Below are positions 43,410-53,175 of a DNA stretch of 64,000 nt, piece after piece. The position numbers and the translations under genes were made by a program. The notes beneath the pieces were generated by a model that was not told the origin of the DNA, made no database searches, and saw only the letters and a list, made by a program, of their open reading frames with translations. Location: NCBI GenBank assembly GCA_963708715.1, contig CAVPSU010000001.1, forward strand, positions 682,001-746,000. Reading direction: 5' to 3'. The stretch is from DAIOEK01 sp963708715 (GTDB taxonomy: Bacteria > Chloroflexota > Anaerolineae > Anaerolineales > Anaerolineaceae). Position 1 is the stretch's first letter. Each line of letters starts with the position of its first letter.

Positions 43410-44564
43410 ATGTCTAAAACAATAAAGCTACTTTTAGTTTTGATCATCGTTATGGCAATCGCAGTGCCAACCGGAGTGGGGATAGTCAATGCGAACAAAG
43501 TCCCTACTTTTGAAATAGTCAGCGTTGTCCCGGATGAAGTGGTCACCATCGAAACAAGTGATTTTCCAGAGGATATGAAATTTGAGGTCCTCATCGGGCG
43601 TTACGGTAATTTCGGTATTGATGGGACCAAAGTGGCTACCCAGGATTCCGGTAAGGGCGGCGCCTTCACTGCAACATATAACATTCCCAAGGATTTACAG
43701 GGTGTTGAGAAGTTATCCATCCGCCTTGAAAACAAGGAAAGTGGATATTATTCTTACAACTGGTTTGAGAATGCGGTCATGCCAGCCAAGGATGAGACAG
43801 CGACCGAAGTCCCCGATACTACTGTGGAAGTGGTATACCAACCCAGCTTCACCGTTACCAGCGTCGAAATGGATAAGAGTATCAGCGTGACCGGGAGCGG
43901 TTTCCCTGTCGATTTGGAATACGATGTGCTGATGGGTGTTTATGGTTCAACCGGGGTAGGTGGCGTGAAAGTCACCACTCAAAATACTGGACCAAAGGGT
44001 GAATTCAAAGCAACCTATACCATCCCGGCTGACTTCCAGGGAGCATACAGGATTGCGATATGCCTGGAAAGTGCGAAATCGGATTACTATGCCTATAATT
44101 ACTTTTTCAACGCATCATACCCACTGCCGGAAGTACCAAGTGTAGGAGAAGCAACGAAGGTTGCGGCACCAGTCGCAACGGTAGCCAGTTTGGGCTACCA
44201 GGGATACCCATTCTTTACGGTCACTTCTGTCAAAAAGGATGCATCTGTTGCGATTCAGGCAGAAAACTTACCAATGGATGATACTTTTGAAGTCTATATG
44301 ACTGATTATTTGGATGGATCAGCAAAAATTGTAAAAGCTGGAACATTAGAGACCAAGAATGGTGGCAGCGCGGCTGCGACCTTCTCCATCCCAACAGAAA
44401 TGAAAGGTGTGGCGCAAATATCCGTCCGTCTTTCAGGATTAAAGAGCGGGTTCTTTGCCTACAATTTCTTCTTCAACACTGATTTCCCTGCGCCTCAAAC
44501 AACTCAGTCAGCCGTTCCAACAGAGGCGCCAGCTCTTACACCTGCCCCTACCGCCACTCCCTAG
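43410..44564 (+). CDS. secreted protein with three copies of a ~90-residue beta domain
   Basis: 384 residues from the ATG at 43410 (AGGAG 6 bases in front). Signal peptide or anchor at ~5-28. Three repeats at ~32-122, 147-235 and 268-355 share the order F-x-V-x-SV, then NLP or GFP, a YDVLMG-like strand, TYxIP, the LESxxS block, and YNxFxN at the end. A Thr/Pro/Ala tail closes the protein. The same domain occurs twice in the LysM gene at 56,571. I do not recognise it as a named family. It is probably a surface or wall protein. Confidence 0.8.
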   Translation: MSKTIKLLLVLIIVMAIAVPTGVGIVNANKVPTFEIVSVVPDEVVTIETSDFPEDMKFEVLIGRYGNFGIDGTKVATQDSGKGGAFTATYNIPKDLQGVEKLSIRLENKESGYYSYNWFENAVMPAKDETATEVPDTTVEVVYQPSFTVTSVEMDKSISVTGSGFPVDLEYDVLMGVYGSTGVGGVKVTTQNTGPKGEFKATYTIPADFQGAYRIAICLESAKSDYYAYNYFFNASYPLPEVPSVGEATKVAAPVATVASLGYQGYPFFTVTSVKKDASVAIQAENLPMDDTFEVYMTDYLDGSAKIVKAGTLETKNGGSAAATFSIPTEMKGVAQISVRLSGLKSGFFAYNFFFNTDFPAPQTTQSAVPTEAPALTPAPTATP

Positions 44565-44583
44565 ATTAATGAACTGTCATAAT

Positions 44584-44622
44584 AAAAACCTTGCCGATGT
44601 TGTGTCCGGCAAGGTTTTTTTT
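44584..44622 (+). terminator. terminator of the beta-repeat protein gene
   Basis: 13-bp stem AAAAACCTTGCCG with its complement, loop ATGTTGTGTC, then a T-run. Confidence 0.85.
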
Positions 44623-44668
44623 ACCCATGCTACAATTCAAAAAGTATAGGAACGCGTGGGATACTCCA

Positions 44669-46339
44669 ATGAAATCATCTGCCAAGAAAATCCTGATTCT
44701 GGTTCTGATTCTATGTATTTTCACCGGCATTGCTTATTTTTGGGCGACAGCCATGGTCGATTCTATCTATGCATACCGTTCACCCATTTCTCATGACATC
44801 TCACCAGGAATTGAGAGTACCAGGAAATCACTTACCCGGCGTGTAGTTATCGTATTGGTTGACGCCTTGCGGTTGGACACAGCCAGCGATAACGAGATCA
44901 TGCCGTTTCTGAATCAATTACGAAATAATGGAGCCTCGGCAACCATGCACAGCCAGACGCCTTCCTTTTCTGCGCCCGGCTATTCCACTTTGCTTACTGG
45001 CGCCTGGCCCTACGTCAATGACGGTCCGGCTTTCAATTTGGAATATGAGGATATTCCAACCTTGACGCAGGATCAAATCTTCGCAGCCGCTCGCCGCGCA
45101 AAACTAAAAACTGCGATTGCCGGATATTATTGGTTTGAAAAGCTTGTTCCTTCGAATCAGGTCTCCCTTTCATATTACACTGCGGGTGAAGATCGCAGCG
45201 CGGATGATGACGTGATAAGGAACGCTCTTCCCTGGTTGGATGATCCGTCCAACAGCCTTGTACTCATCCACATCGACCAGGTGGATTACGCGGGTCACCA
45301 TGAAGGAGGTGCCTCAAGTATCGCCTGGAAAGAAGCTGCTCGCCGCTCCGATGATCTGATCAAGGAAATCACATCAAAGCTGGATCTCTCTCAAGATACT
45401 ATCGTAGTGATCAGTGACCATGGACAGATCGATAGGGGAGGTCACGGTGGAGATGAGAAGGTAGTCCTGACTGAACCTTTTGTGATCTATGGAGCCGGCA
45501 TCCTCCCGGGAAAATATCCGGATATCCAAATGGTTGACGTTGCACCCACAATATCTGTGTTACTGGGTCTTTCACTGCCCGCATCAGCACAAGGAGAACC
45601 TCTCTTCAAATTGGTAGACCTATCGACACAGGACCAGGCATCCTACCAGGAACAGCAGACAATTCTGCAAAATAATTTGTCAGTAATCTATGCGAAAGCG
45701 ATCGGCGTCCCAGATATTACAACGGGTCCCGACGCTTTAAGTACCCTGCGGCAGATTCGGTTGTCAAAAGAAAGAATTGCGCGAGGCATCGTACCCCTCG
45801 CCTATGTCGTGGGTTTAGTATTCTTCATTTTTTATCGGAAAAGCCATTTTGGATCCATCGTTGTGGGAAGTCTGGTTTTCCTGCTTGTATTCAACTTCAG
45901 GTATTTACTCCTTGATGGCAGGTCCTACTCTTTCTCGACCATCGATACTCCATCCAATTTGATTCTATATATCGCTGTCACTTCCATAGTCGCTCTGTTG
46001 GTTGCCAGCCTGGTTTACTTATTGATGAATCGACGGCGGGGATCCACCGTTACTGACACAATTCAAACAATGTTAACTTTTGCGATCAGTCTGAATTGTA
46101 TCTTGCTGATACCTGTGATACTCCATGTTTGGTGGAATGGGATTCTTCCCACCTGGACATTACCTGACTTCAAGATTTATTTTTATGGATTGTTTTCGCT
46201 TATTCAAATTCTGATAGTCTCTGTAGCTGGGATGCTTTTCGCATTTCTTGCAGGATTATTCCAGAGAATCATTCACCATCCTACCAGATTAAACAAGGCA
46301 AAACCAAATTTCAGCGGTTACCAGACTTCCGGGCAATGA
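44669..46339 (+). CDS. membrane-bound alkaline-phosphatase-superfamily phosphodiesterase/phosphotransferase
   Basis: 556 residues from the ATG at 44669; upstream codons lie in the terminator. Helix at ~8-28, then an extracytoplasmic domain with RRVVIVLVDALRLDT (metal Asp), SQTPSFSAPGYSTLLTG (nucleophile region), HIDQVDYAGHHEGG and VVISDHGQIDRGGHGGDE (metal ligands), and about five helices from ~380 on. The layout resembles GPI-ethanolamine-phosphate transferases (PIG-O/PIG-G type) and nucleotide pyrophosphatases. Substrate unknown. It overlaps the convergent methyltransferase by 29 bases. Confidence 0.85.
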   Translation: MKSSAKKILILVLILCIFTGIAYFWATAMVDSIYAYRSPISHDISPGIESTRKSLTRRVVIVLVDALRLDTASDNEIMPFLNQLRNNGASATMHSQTPSFSAPGYSTLLTGAWPYVNDGPAFNLEYEDIPTLTQDQIFAAARRAKLKTAIAGYYWFEKLVPSNQVSLSYYTAGEDRSADDDVIRNALPWLDDPSNSLVLIHIDQVDYAGHHEGGASSIAWKEAARRSDDLIKEITSKLDLSQDTIVVISDHGQIDRGGHGGDEKVVLTEPFVIYGAGILPGKYPDIQMVDVAPTISVLLGLSLPASAQGEPLFKLVDLSTQDQASYQEQQTILQNNLSVIYAKAIGVPDITTGPDALSTLRQIRLSKERIARGIVPLAYVVGLVFFIFYRKSHFGSIVVGSLVFLLVFNFRYLLLDGRSYSFSTIDTPSNLILYIAVTSIVALLVASLVYLLMNRRRGSTVTDTIQTMLTFAISLNCILLIPVILHVWWNGILPTWTLPDFKIYFYGLFSLIQILIVSVAGMLFAFLAGLFQRIIHHPTRLNKAKPNFSGYQTSGQ

Positions 46340-46877
46340 TGGAAGCAATTGCTTTTTCATGGCCATGCTCTGATTCAAACCATCCTTCACGGTAATCCAG
46401 GACATCCCAATCCCCAAAATACGTATTTAGCTGACCGGGCTGTAACAGCCGATCGCGGTCAATATCCGGTTTGTACTTTAAGATATCCGTGGTCAATGTT
46501 TCGAACACAACCACTCCACCAGGAACTAATGCTTGCCAATATTGATCTATTAAAGACCAATCCAGAAAATAAAAATGACATATCAGGGAAAAGTAATTTC
46601 TTGGAAGAGTAAAATTACCCAGGTCGGCGCGAAAGACCCGAACCTCAGGATATATATGTTTACTATATCGAACTGCAACCTGGGATAGATCCGCTGTAAA
46701 CACCCGATAACCACGCCCCATAAGGTAAGGAAGATTGTTGCCAAGCCCAGAGGCAGCCTCGAAACAAGCGCCTTCTGAAGGGAGGAGGGACGCGTGGTTT
46801 ATCAGCCATTGCCTGGGTATACATGGTTCCGCCCCAATTCTCTGCCGATATTGCTGATCCCAATCAGTCGATGTCAA
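46311..46877 (-). CDS. class I SAM-dependent methyltransferase (TehB-like)
   Basis: 188 residues. WDQQYRQRIGAEPCIPRQWLINHASLLPSEGACFEAASGLGNNLPYLMGRGYRVFTADLS holds motif I with ASGLGNN in place of the more usual GxGxG, followed by the acidic DLS; LVPGGVVVFETLT is the late motif. It looks like the small TehB/UbiE group acting on a small molecule. It starts with TTG after GGGAG. The 3' end overlaps the phosphodiesterase gene. Confidence 0.82.
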   Translation of the reverse strand: MTSTDWDQQYRQRIGAEPCIPRQWLINHASLLPSEGACFEAASGLGNNLPYLMGRGYRVFTADLSQVAVRYSKHIYPEVRVFRADLGNFTLPRNYFSLICHFYFLDWSLIDQYWQALVPGGVVVFETLTTDILKYKPDIDRDRLLQPGQLNTYFGDWDVLDYREGWFESEHGHEKAIASIIARKSGNR

Positions 46878-46944
46878 TTTTTCTCCCAGAATATAATCGT
46901 TACAAGGATTATAATAAATTCATTACCTTATTCACGCCATTTCT

Positions 46945-48180
46945 ATGATATCAGATCCAACCAGCCAAACCGCACATGGCACTTTTGCTGCCCTCCAACA
47001 ACCTAATTACAGGTTGTGGTTTTTTGGTCAGATGGTTTCGGTGATTGGGACCTGGATGCAAGCCACTGCACAGGGGTATTTGATCTATTCAATTACAGGT
47101 TCTGCCGCTTCACTGGGGATCATTTCATTTATCTCGGGTGTCCCCACCTGGTTATTTACCCTTTATGGCGGCGTGATTGCTGATAGGATCGCGCGGCGAA
47201 CATTGTTGATCATCACCCAGTCCATCATGATGCTGTTAGCCTTGATAATGGCGGTTCTGGTATTCACAAACGTCATTCAATCCTGGCATATTGGAGTATT
47301 GGCTTTTATGCTGGGAGTTGCCAATGCTTTTGATGCCCCCACGCGTTTATCATTTATCCGGGAATTAGTTGACCGTGAACACATGACCAACGCCATCGCG
47401 TTAAATGCGACCATGTTCAATATTGGAACGATCATCGGACCTGCAATTGGTGGACTCACTTATGCTGCCTTCGGGCCTGGCTGGTGTTTCACCATAAACG
47501 GGATATCTTTCCTGGCGGTGATCTACAACCTGAGCCGAATGAACCTCATTGAGCACGTTATCCCTGCTTCAACGGGAAATACCCTCCTTGAATTAAAAGA
47601 AGGGATCAGATACGTTTGGCATCATAAAGTGATCAGGGCACTCATCTTCAATGTCGGAGCTGTCAGCCTATTTGGCTTTGGACTGGTGGCTCTTCTACCA
47701 GCCTGGGCTGTTGTCACTCTTCACGGAGATGTAACGACGAATGCCTGGTTACTTTCAGCCCGGGGTGCTGGTTCACTGATCGGAGCACTGATTCTTGCCT
47801 CCCTGGGTTCACGAAGAATTCGAGGGAAACTCTGGGCAATATCATTTTTATTGGTTCCAGTCATGTGGATCCTATTCGCCTGGGTAACACAACTTACACT
47901 ATCACTGGTTATCCTTGGCGGTGTGGGTCTGGTCATCATTATCATGGTCAATTTAACAAATGCGATGGTTCAGATGCAGGTGGATGACGCATTAAGAGGG
48001 CGGGTTATGGGGATTTACACCATGATCTTTTTTGGCTTGACCCCGGTCGGATCGCTACTTGCAGGGATCATGGCTGATCAAATAGGCGAACAATGGACAG
48101 TCGCCATAAGCGGAATAGTTCTACTTGCCGTTGCCATTTTCTCCTGGATCAGAATGCCTTACTTACGCGACCTGGAATAA
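46945..48180 (+). CDS. MFS exporter (EntS/MFS_3-like)
   Basis: 411 residues, 12 helices. FAALQQPNYRLWFFGQMVSVIGTWMQATAQGYLIYSITGSAASLG and GGVIADRIARRTLLIITQ, plus DAPTRLSFIRELVDREHMTNAIALNATMFNIGTIIGPAIGG, are typical of the MFS_3 exporters related to enterobactin exporter EntS and macrolide pumps. The substrate is unknown. No clear ribosome site before the ATG. Confidence 0.88.
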   Translation: MISDPTSQTAHGTFAALQQPNYRLWFFGQMVSVIGTWMQATAQGYLIYSITGSAASLGIISFISGVPTWLFTLYGGVIADRIARRTLLIITQSIMMLLALIMAVLVFTNVIQSWHIGVLAFMLGVANAFDAPTRLSFIRELVDREHMTNAIALNATMFNIGTIIGPAIGGLTYAAFGPGWCFTINGISFLAVIYNLSRMNLIEHVIPASTGNTLLELKEGIRYVWHHKVIRALIFNVGAVSLFGFGLVALLPAWAVVTLHGDVTTNAWLLSARGAGSLIGALILASLGSRRIRGKLWAISFLLVPVMWILFAWVTQLTLSLVILGGVGLVIIIMVNLTNAMVQMQVDDALRGRVMGIYTMIFFGLTPVGSLLAGIMADQIGEQWTVAISGIVLLAVAIFSWIRMPYLRDLE

Positions 48181-48187
48181 AGTCCAG

Positions 48188-49729
48188 CTAATATTTGAAC
48201 AACCACTGATATTTTCGATAATCCACATTCCGGGCCAGATATTGCTCGAGAATGATATCACTTGGCATGTTGTTGAACGAATCAAAGAGATTTTTCTCAT
48301 AATTAGAGCTGTATGAATAGAACAAACCCCCGTGATTTGCATAGGTACGTTGAATGCTGCTGCCAATTCGAGTCACCCCATATATGGAACCAACCAGAAG
48401 GACAAGGATGGTAGCTCCAAAAGCAACCAACTTCCTAAAATCCCTCTCCGGGAAGGGATAATTTAAAATAGTCCGAATGGCTACCAATGCCAGGATCGTC
48501 AGGGAGGGTATTGATGCACGCATACAAAAATCATTAAACACCCCACTATGGAAAAAAGGAATCAACAAGAGGGGGATCAGTGCAACCAAAAGTAATGGCC
48601 TGATAACCGTATCTTTCCCATTGAGAAAGAGTAATAGACCTCCAAGTAGAAGAAATTCGAATATAACGAAGAGTAAATAGGTCGACAGCCAGTTTTCGGT
48701 AAAAGACCAGATCCAACCGTTATAGCCGACAGAGGACTTGTTAATGGAATAATAAACCGCCATGATTATTCCAATTATTGCTGAAGGGATGATATTCGTA
48801 AACGTGAGAAATTCTCTCCATTTCCCCCGGTTAGACAGAAAGAACCAAAGCATGATCGGTGCAAGACCCAGGAAGATCCATGGCGCCCATAATAAAGTTA
48901 ATGCCCAGATAAATCCGACATACCCTCTCCCGGTTTGCTGAACCAGACACCACAAGACTACTCCGATAGCAATCCATGCTGGGATAGCCTGCTGTGGAAC
49001 GAAGAAAAGCAAGTCAGAATTTCCCTGGTAGGTTAATGTCTGGCTCCACGGTCCAATATATCCTGCCAGCACAGGGAAGCGACCAAATACACTCAACCAC
49101 CCAGGTACATCCATCCCCCCAAAAAGGATAAACAGAATCACCAATAATAATGGGTATTTCCCTTTTGTAAATGAAAGAAAGAAATAAAAGGCAATCACCA
49201 ATCCGAGCAGTGTATAAAAAAATTGAAAGATGTTGGCTGCTTCGAAGCCAAATGCTTTGCCAAATGCACCTGCCGGTAGGTAATACCCGATATAGTAGAC
49301 CAATATATAGGCATCTTTCAATGTCAGATGCTGAATGATCGGCCAATTCTGGTTGATCAAATGTCCGAGGATCAGGTTATGCTTTTTATAATCCCCCACC
49401 TGATCGGCAAAATGCCCAGCGCCAGAGAAAAGGAGCCATCCGACAATAACAACGATCGCAAGTATCAATCCGATTTGATTGATTCGTATTCCAGTCGGCT
49501 GTGTTTGATTATCCCGGGAGATCTTTAGCCAGGTCAGCCCATATCCAACCACGAGTACGCCAATCGCGATGACGGCTATTGGCAACCGTAGCCAACCTGC
49601 AAAGAATATTATGTAAGGGATTAAGAGATATGCGACAGCCAGTCTGAGGATTTTCCCATCCCACAGTGGTGGAATCATCCAGCTTCGATTGCCTATTCGA
49701 CTATAAAATGGTATCTCAGTACCCCGCAT
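48188..49729 (-). CDS. large polytopic membrane protein of unknown function
   Basis: 513 residues with about 12 hydrophobic segments and short loops. An acidic or polar extracytoplasmic loop after helix 4 (HFADQVGDYKKHNLILGHLINQNWPI) and the C-terminal YSSNYEKNLFDSFNNMPSDIILEQYLARNVDYRKYQWLF recall GT-C-type or oligosaccharide-ligase-type membrane proteins, but no motif settles it. It converges with the MFS gene with 7 bases between the stops. Confidence 0.72.
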   Translation of the reverse strand: MRGTEIPFYSRIGNRSWMIPPLWDGKILRLAVAYLLIPYIIFFAGWLRLPIAVIAIGVLVVGYGLTWLKISRDNQTQPTGIRINQIGLILAIVVIVGWLLFSGAGHFADQVGDYKKHNLILGHLINQNWPIIQHLTLKDAYILVYYIGYYLPAGAFGKAFGFEAANIFQFFYTLLGLVIAFYFFLSFTKGKYPLLLVILFILFGGMDVPGWLSVFGRFPVLAGYIGPWSQTLTYQGNSDLLFFVPQQAIPAWIAIGVVLWCLVQQTGRGYVGFIWALTLLWAPWIFLGLAPIMLWFFLSNRGKWREFLTFTNIIPSAIIGIIMAVYYSINKSSVGYNGWIWSFTENWLSTYLLFVIFEFLLLGGLLLFLNGKDTVIRPLLLVALIPLLLIPFFHSGVFNDFCMRASIPSLTILALVAIRTILNYPFPERDFRKLVAFGATILVLLVGSIYGVTRIGSSIQRTYANHGGLFYSYSSNYEKNLFDSFNNMPSDIILEQYLARNVDYRKYQWLFKY

Positions 49730-49811
49730 AATTGCTTCGATCCCTTCCAGTACATTCTAATCGAAGAGCAAGATTTATACAGACCATCAGGTGATTCAAT
49801 TACCGATATAC

Positions 49812-49836
49812 AATAAAAACGCGCCTACGTGGGCGC
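49812..49836 (-). terminator. terminator of the deoC-UroD run
   Basis: GCGCC / GGCGC stem with loop TACGTG; on the minus strand it is followed by GTTTTTATT. It lies ~28 bases after the UroD-like stop. Confidence 0.65.
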
Positions 49837-49863
49837 TTAAATCTACGATGTTGGGTTACTTCG

Positions 49864-50982
49864 TTAAATTCTCTTCCCAATCTCTCTGGCATATCGATAT
49901 AGCGCGATAACGTTTTCTGGCGGAATATCCGGTTCAAGGTGATTCGCTGGAGCAAAGATGTATCCGCCATTTTTTCCAAGTTGCTGAATCCGGAGGTGCA
50001 CCTCATCGGCGACCTGCTGTTCATTCCCTTTTAATGCATCTTTGATATCGATCGCACCCATAAAACTGATCTGATTACCATAATCCTCTTTGATCCTTTC
50101 CAGATCCATTCCAAGGATCGGTTCCAATCCGTGAAATATATCCACGCCCAATGAGATTAAACGGCTGAGAAATGGCTCCATATTTCCCGACGAATGAAAG
50201 AGCACTTTGCATCCCGGCGCAGCTTGATGAATCATATCAATCATTCGTTTATAAGAATTGGAAAAGTACCGGTCAAAGGTACGCGGGGAGATGAAAGGTC
50301 TGGATGATGCATAATCATCGCCGGGAAGTTCGATGATATCCAGATAGCTACCCACTTCGGTAAGATAGATCTCCAACAATTTGCAAAGGGTGTCTGTTAC
50401 CTTTTGGATCAATACTGTTGGCAGTTCTTCTTCGTTGGCGAGATCATTGATAAAGGTGTCCGTTTTCCGTAAGGCACAACAGCGGGCGAACACCCCATAC
50501 GAATCAAACGCTCTCCCAACCACCGCGAAATTAGTTTGTTCTTTCAGATACTTTGCCTGTGATGAAAACTCCTCCAACCGCATATATTTCCACACAGTCG
50601 GAAAAGAATAGGCGTGAACATCCTCAATGGTCCCATCTGCCAATGGATGCTCAACAGCCGATAAATACAATCCATCCTGTTCGTACCTGATCCCCCAGGC
50701 ATCCCGCCCACCACCCAGGGTTGGTCCGCCAAGATCGGTGAACCCGCAATCTACATATCGAACATCGATATCCAACGCTTCCAGAATCCGTTCATCGTAA
50801 TAATTGATCGTATGGTGTTTATTGCGTCGAAAGGGTAACACCGTAGTGCCCAACTGAAGAAAATTAATGAGTTGGAAATATAACTCATCAGTCACTCCGT
50901 AAGCGCTGCCCCAGAGCGCGGTCGGAACATAATCAGGCTCCTCATGATTGATAGCTGTCAGGACTCTCTCGCGATGATCCAT
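49864..50982 (-). CDS. uroporphyrinogen decarboxylase-family protein
   Basis: 372 residues from the ATG at 50982 (GAGGATTGGA in front). MDHRERVLTAINHEEPDYVPTALWGSAYG at the start, DIIELPGDDYASSRPFISPRTFDRYFSNSYKRMIDMIHQ, KVLFHSSGNMEPFLSRLISLGVDIFHGLEPILGMDLERIKEDYGNQISFMGAIDIK and GGYIFAPANHLEPDIPPENVIALY belong to the UroD/MtaA superfamily. The true heme enzyme has different N-terminal arginines, so this is more likely a methyltransferase-type or unknown member. Last gene of the sugar-type run. Confidence 0.83.
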   Translation of the reverse strand: MDHRERVLTAINHEEPDYVPTALWGSAYGVTDELYFQLINFLQLGTTVLPFRRNKHHTINYYDERILEALDIDVRYVDCGFTDLGGPTLGGGRDAWGIRYEQDGLYLSAVEHPLADGTIEDVHAYSFPTVWKYMRLEEFSSQAKYLKEQTNFAVVGRAFDSYGVFARCCALRKTDTFINDLANEEELPTVLIQKVTDTLCKLLEIYLTEVGSYLDIIELPGDDYASSRPFISPRTFDRYFSNSYKRMIDMIHQAAPGCKVLFHSSGNMEPFLSRLISLGVDIFHGLEPILGMDLERIKEDYGNQISFMGAIDIKDALKGNEQQVADEVHLRIQQLGKNGGYIFAPANHLEPDIPPENVIALYRYAREIGKRI

Positions 50983-51135
50983 TCCAATCCTCACTAAACC
51001 CAATTCCATCCAACACCACGGGAACATTCATTGCCAAGGTTATCTTAGCATCAATACAAAATTCATCACTATAAAAATACGAATGATTAGGAACTTTCGA
51101 TTCTCAACTGATACCTGGAACATACCAGTTGTTAG

Positions 51136-52110
51136 TTATTCACCTGCCAGATTATGGGCAGCCCAACTAGCCAGACCCATAATCCCGGCGTTATTTCCAA
51201 GCTGCGCGGGAACTATCTCGACTTGGTTCACCGGCACGACAGAAACCCGTTCCCGGACAGTCTTTCGTATCGGTTCAAAGAGTAAATCACCCGCCGCTGC
51301 CACACCACCGCCCAGCACCACTTTTCGGGGACTGATTGTGACCAGAATGTTGGCAATGGCTATCCCAAAATAGGTACCCACCTGGGTGTAAATTTCCTGA
51401 GCAATTATGTCACCCTGACTGGCAGCCCTGGCGATGATATCCGGGGTGATCTTATTTAGATCATAATCGACCAGTTTCCCAATATCGGTCGTCAACCCTT
51501 GTACGACCGCCTTGAGACCCAATGCTGAGATGGCCGGACCGGAAGCGAACGCTTCCAGACAGCCATAATTTCCACATCCGCATCGTGGACCATTGTAGTC
51601 AATGGTCTGGTGCCCCAATTCACCGGCTGTTCCCCCAATACCCATGTGCAGCTTCCCATTTACAACCAACCCCCCACCTACCCCGGTACCGATGGTAAAA
51701 CAGGCAATCGTATCCACACCCCGACCAGCGCCAAACTTCCACTCACCGAACGTGATAGCTCTGGCATCATTGAGAATGGCAACCGGTAAACCAGTTTGGG
51801 CGGAGATGGTTGATCGAACCGGTATATTTGGCCACTTGCCCGGTAAATTTGGGAGGAAGACTGTGGTTCCACGTTCCAGGTCTAATAAACCGGGTAGACC
51901 AATCCCAATTCCGCCAATCTCAGCCGTATTCAAATGGTTTTCTTGCGCAACCTGCAATGCAAGGGCGGACATTCGCTGCATAACGGCAGCGTGGCCATCT
52001 CGCGCAATTGTAGGAATGGATTGACTTGCGATCACTTCACCTGCATCGAGATCGACAATCCCAGCTTTAATGTTTGTTCCGCCCAGATCAATGCCAATGA
52101 ACATCTTCAT
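51136..52110 (-). CDS. ROK-family sugar kinase (glucokinase-like)
   Basis: 324 residues. FIGIDLGGTNIKAGIVD (ATP loop), GIGLPGLLD, LNDARAITFGEWKFGAGRG with the catalytic Asp, TIGTGVGGGLVVNGKLHMG, GELGHQTIDYNGPRCGCGNYGCLEAFAS (zinc CGCGNYGCLE motif). It phosphorylates glucose, N-acetylmannosamine or a similar sugar. GGAG precedes the ATG. It lies between the TIM-barrel isomerase and UroD-like genes. Confidence 0.92.
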   Translation of the reverse strand: MKMFIGIDLGGTNIKAGIVDLDAGEVIASQSIPTIARDGHAAVMQRMSALALQVAQENHLNTAEIGGIGIGLPGLLDLERGTTVFLPNLPGKWPNIPVRSTISAQTGLPVAILNDARAITFGEWKFGAGRGVDTIACFTIGTGVGGGLVVNGKLHMGIGGTAGELGHQTIDYNGPRCGCGNYGCLEAFASGPAISALGLKAVVQGLTTDIGKLVDYDLNKITPDIIARAASQGDIIAQEIYTQVGTYFGIAIANILVTISPRKVVLGGGVAAAGDLLFEPIRKTVRERVSVVPVNQVEIVPAQLGNNAGIMGLASWAAHNLAGE

Positions 52111-52196
52111 GGAGACTCCTGGCCGGTGGACTTATGTTGGATATCAATGCTCCCACCGGGCTTTTTACTAGCGTACCTATATTTACTTTATCCAAT

Positions 52197-53111
52197 CTAT
52201 CGAATATACGGGCGTAGAACGTCCCGCGCAATCAGAAAACCAGCTTTTACTAACTCTTCTGATTGTTCAAAAGCGCGGTCCTCGTGTTCAATACTGACCA
52301 CATAGTTGTACCCAAAACGATATAAAGCACTGATGAATTTTCCCCAATCCATGTCTCCCAGACCAGGAAGTCTGGGCACATTCCAACCAAACCCAGTGGA
52401 GAAAGCGCCATTTTCATATAAGCCTTCCCGGTCAATGTGCAAGTCTTTGGCATGGACATGAAAGATCTTACTCGCGAACTCTCGCACCACCCGCTCATAG
52501 TCGATCATTTGCAGGATGAGGTGGGATGGGTCAAGATTGAGGCCAAAATTCTCATCGGGAATGATCTCCCACATCTTCTTCCAGATCGCAGGTGTACTGG
52601 CAAGATTGTGACCGCCTGGCCATTCATCATACGAAAAGAGCATGGGGCAGTTTTCGATAGCGATTTTTACGTGATGATTTTTTGCAAAATTGACAATATC
52701 AGGCCATACGGTTGCATAGACTTCGAAATTTTGCGGGACCGTTTTGTCTTTGTCTTTTCCAACGAACGTACCCACTACCGGTACATCCAGCATTTCGGCT
52801 GCGAGGATAACCTTCTTGAGATGATCGATCACCCGTCCGCGGTAATCCAGATCCGGTGAGAGGGGATTCGGATAATACCCCAATGAAGAAATGATAAGGT
52901 TCTTTTTGGCAACATACTTTTTGATCTGACCGGCTCGGTCTTTATCAATGGATGTTACATCGACCGTGGTAACACCTGCGTAACGCCGATTCGCTTTTTC
53001 GGGGGGCCAACAAGCCAACTCAAGTGATTCAAACTCATTATCGGATGCCCAATCGGCAAAACCTTCTAAAGAATATTGGGGTAATGCAGCACTAAAAACG
53101 CCCAGTTTCAT
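52197..53111 (-). CDS. sugar phosphate isomerase/epimerase (TIM barrel, IolE-like)
   Basis: 304 residues from the ATG at 53111 (GGAGG 5 bases in front; the longer frame to 53228 overlaps deoC). MKLGVFSAALPQYSLEGFADWASDNEFESLELACWP, LDVPVVGTFVG, KIAIENCPM (metal Glu), FGLNLDPSHLILQMIDYERVV (metal Asp and His), FHVHAKDLHID and VSIEHEDRAF are the metal-site strands of the AP-endonuclease-2 superfamily. The sugar substrate is unknown. Confidence 0.88.
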   Translation of the reverse strand: MKLGVFSAALPQYSLEGFADWASDNEFESLELACWPPEKANRRYAGVTTVDVTSIDKDRAGQIKKYVAKKNLIISSLGYYPNPLSPDLDYRGRVIDHLKKVILAAEMLDVPVVGTFVGKDKDKTVPQNFEVYATVWPDIVNFAKNHHVKIAIENCPMLFSYDEWPGGHNLASTPAIWKKMWEIIPDENFGLNLDPSHLILQMIDYERVVREFASKIFHVHAKDLHIDREGLYENGAFSTGFGWNVPRLPGLGDMDWGKFISALYRFGYNYVVSIEHEDRAFEQSEELVKAGFLIARDVLRPYIR

Positions 53112-53175
53112 TTTTTCCTCCAGAAATGTGATTCGATTCTTTGACCGAAAGGTTTTTACATAACAAAAGGGTGAT

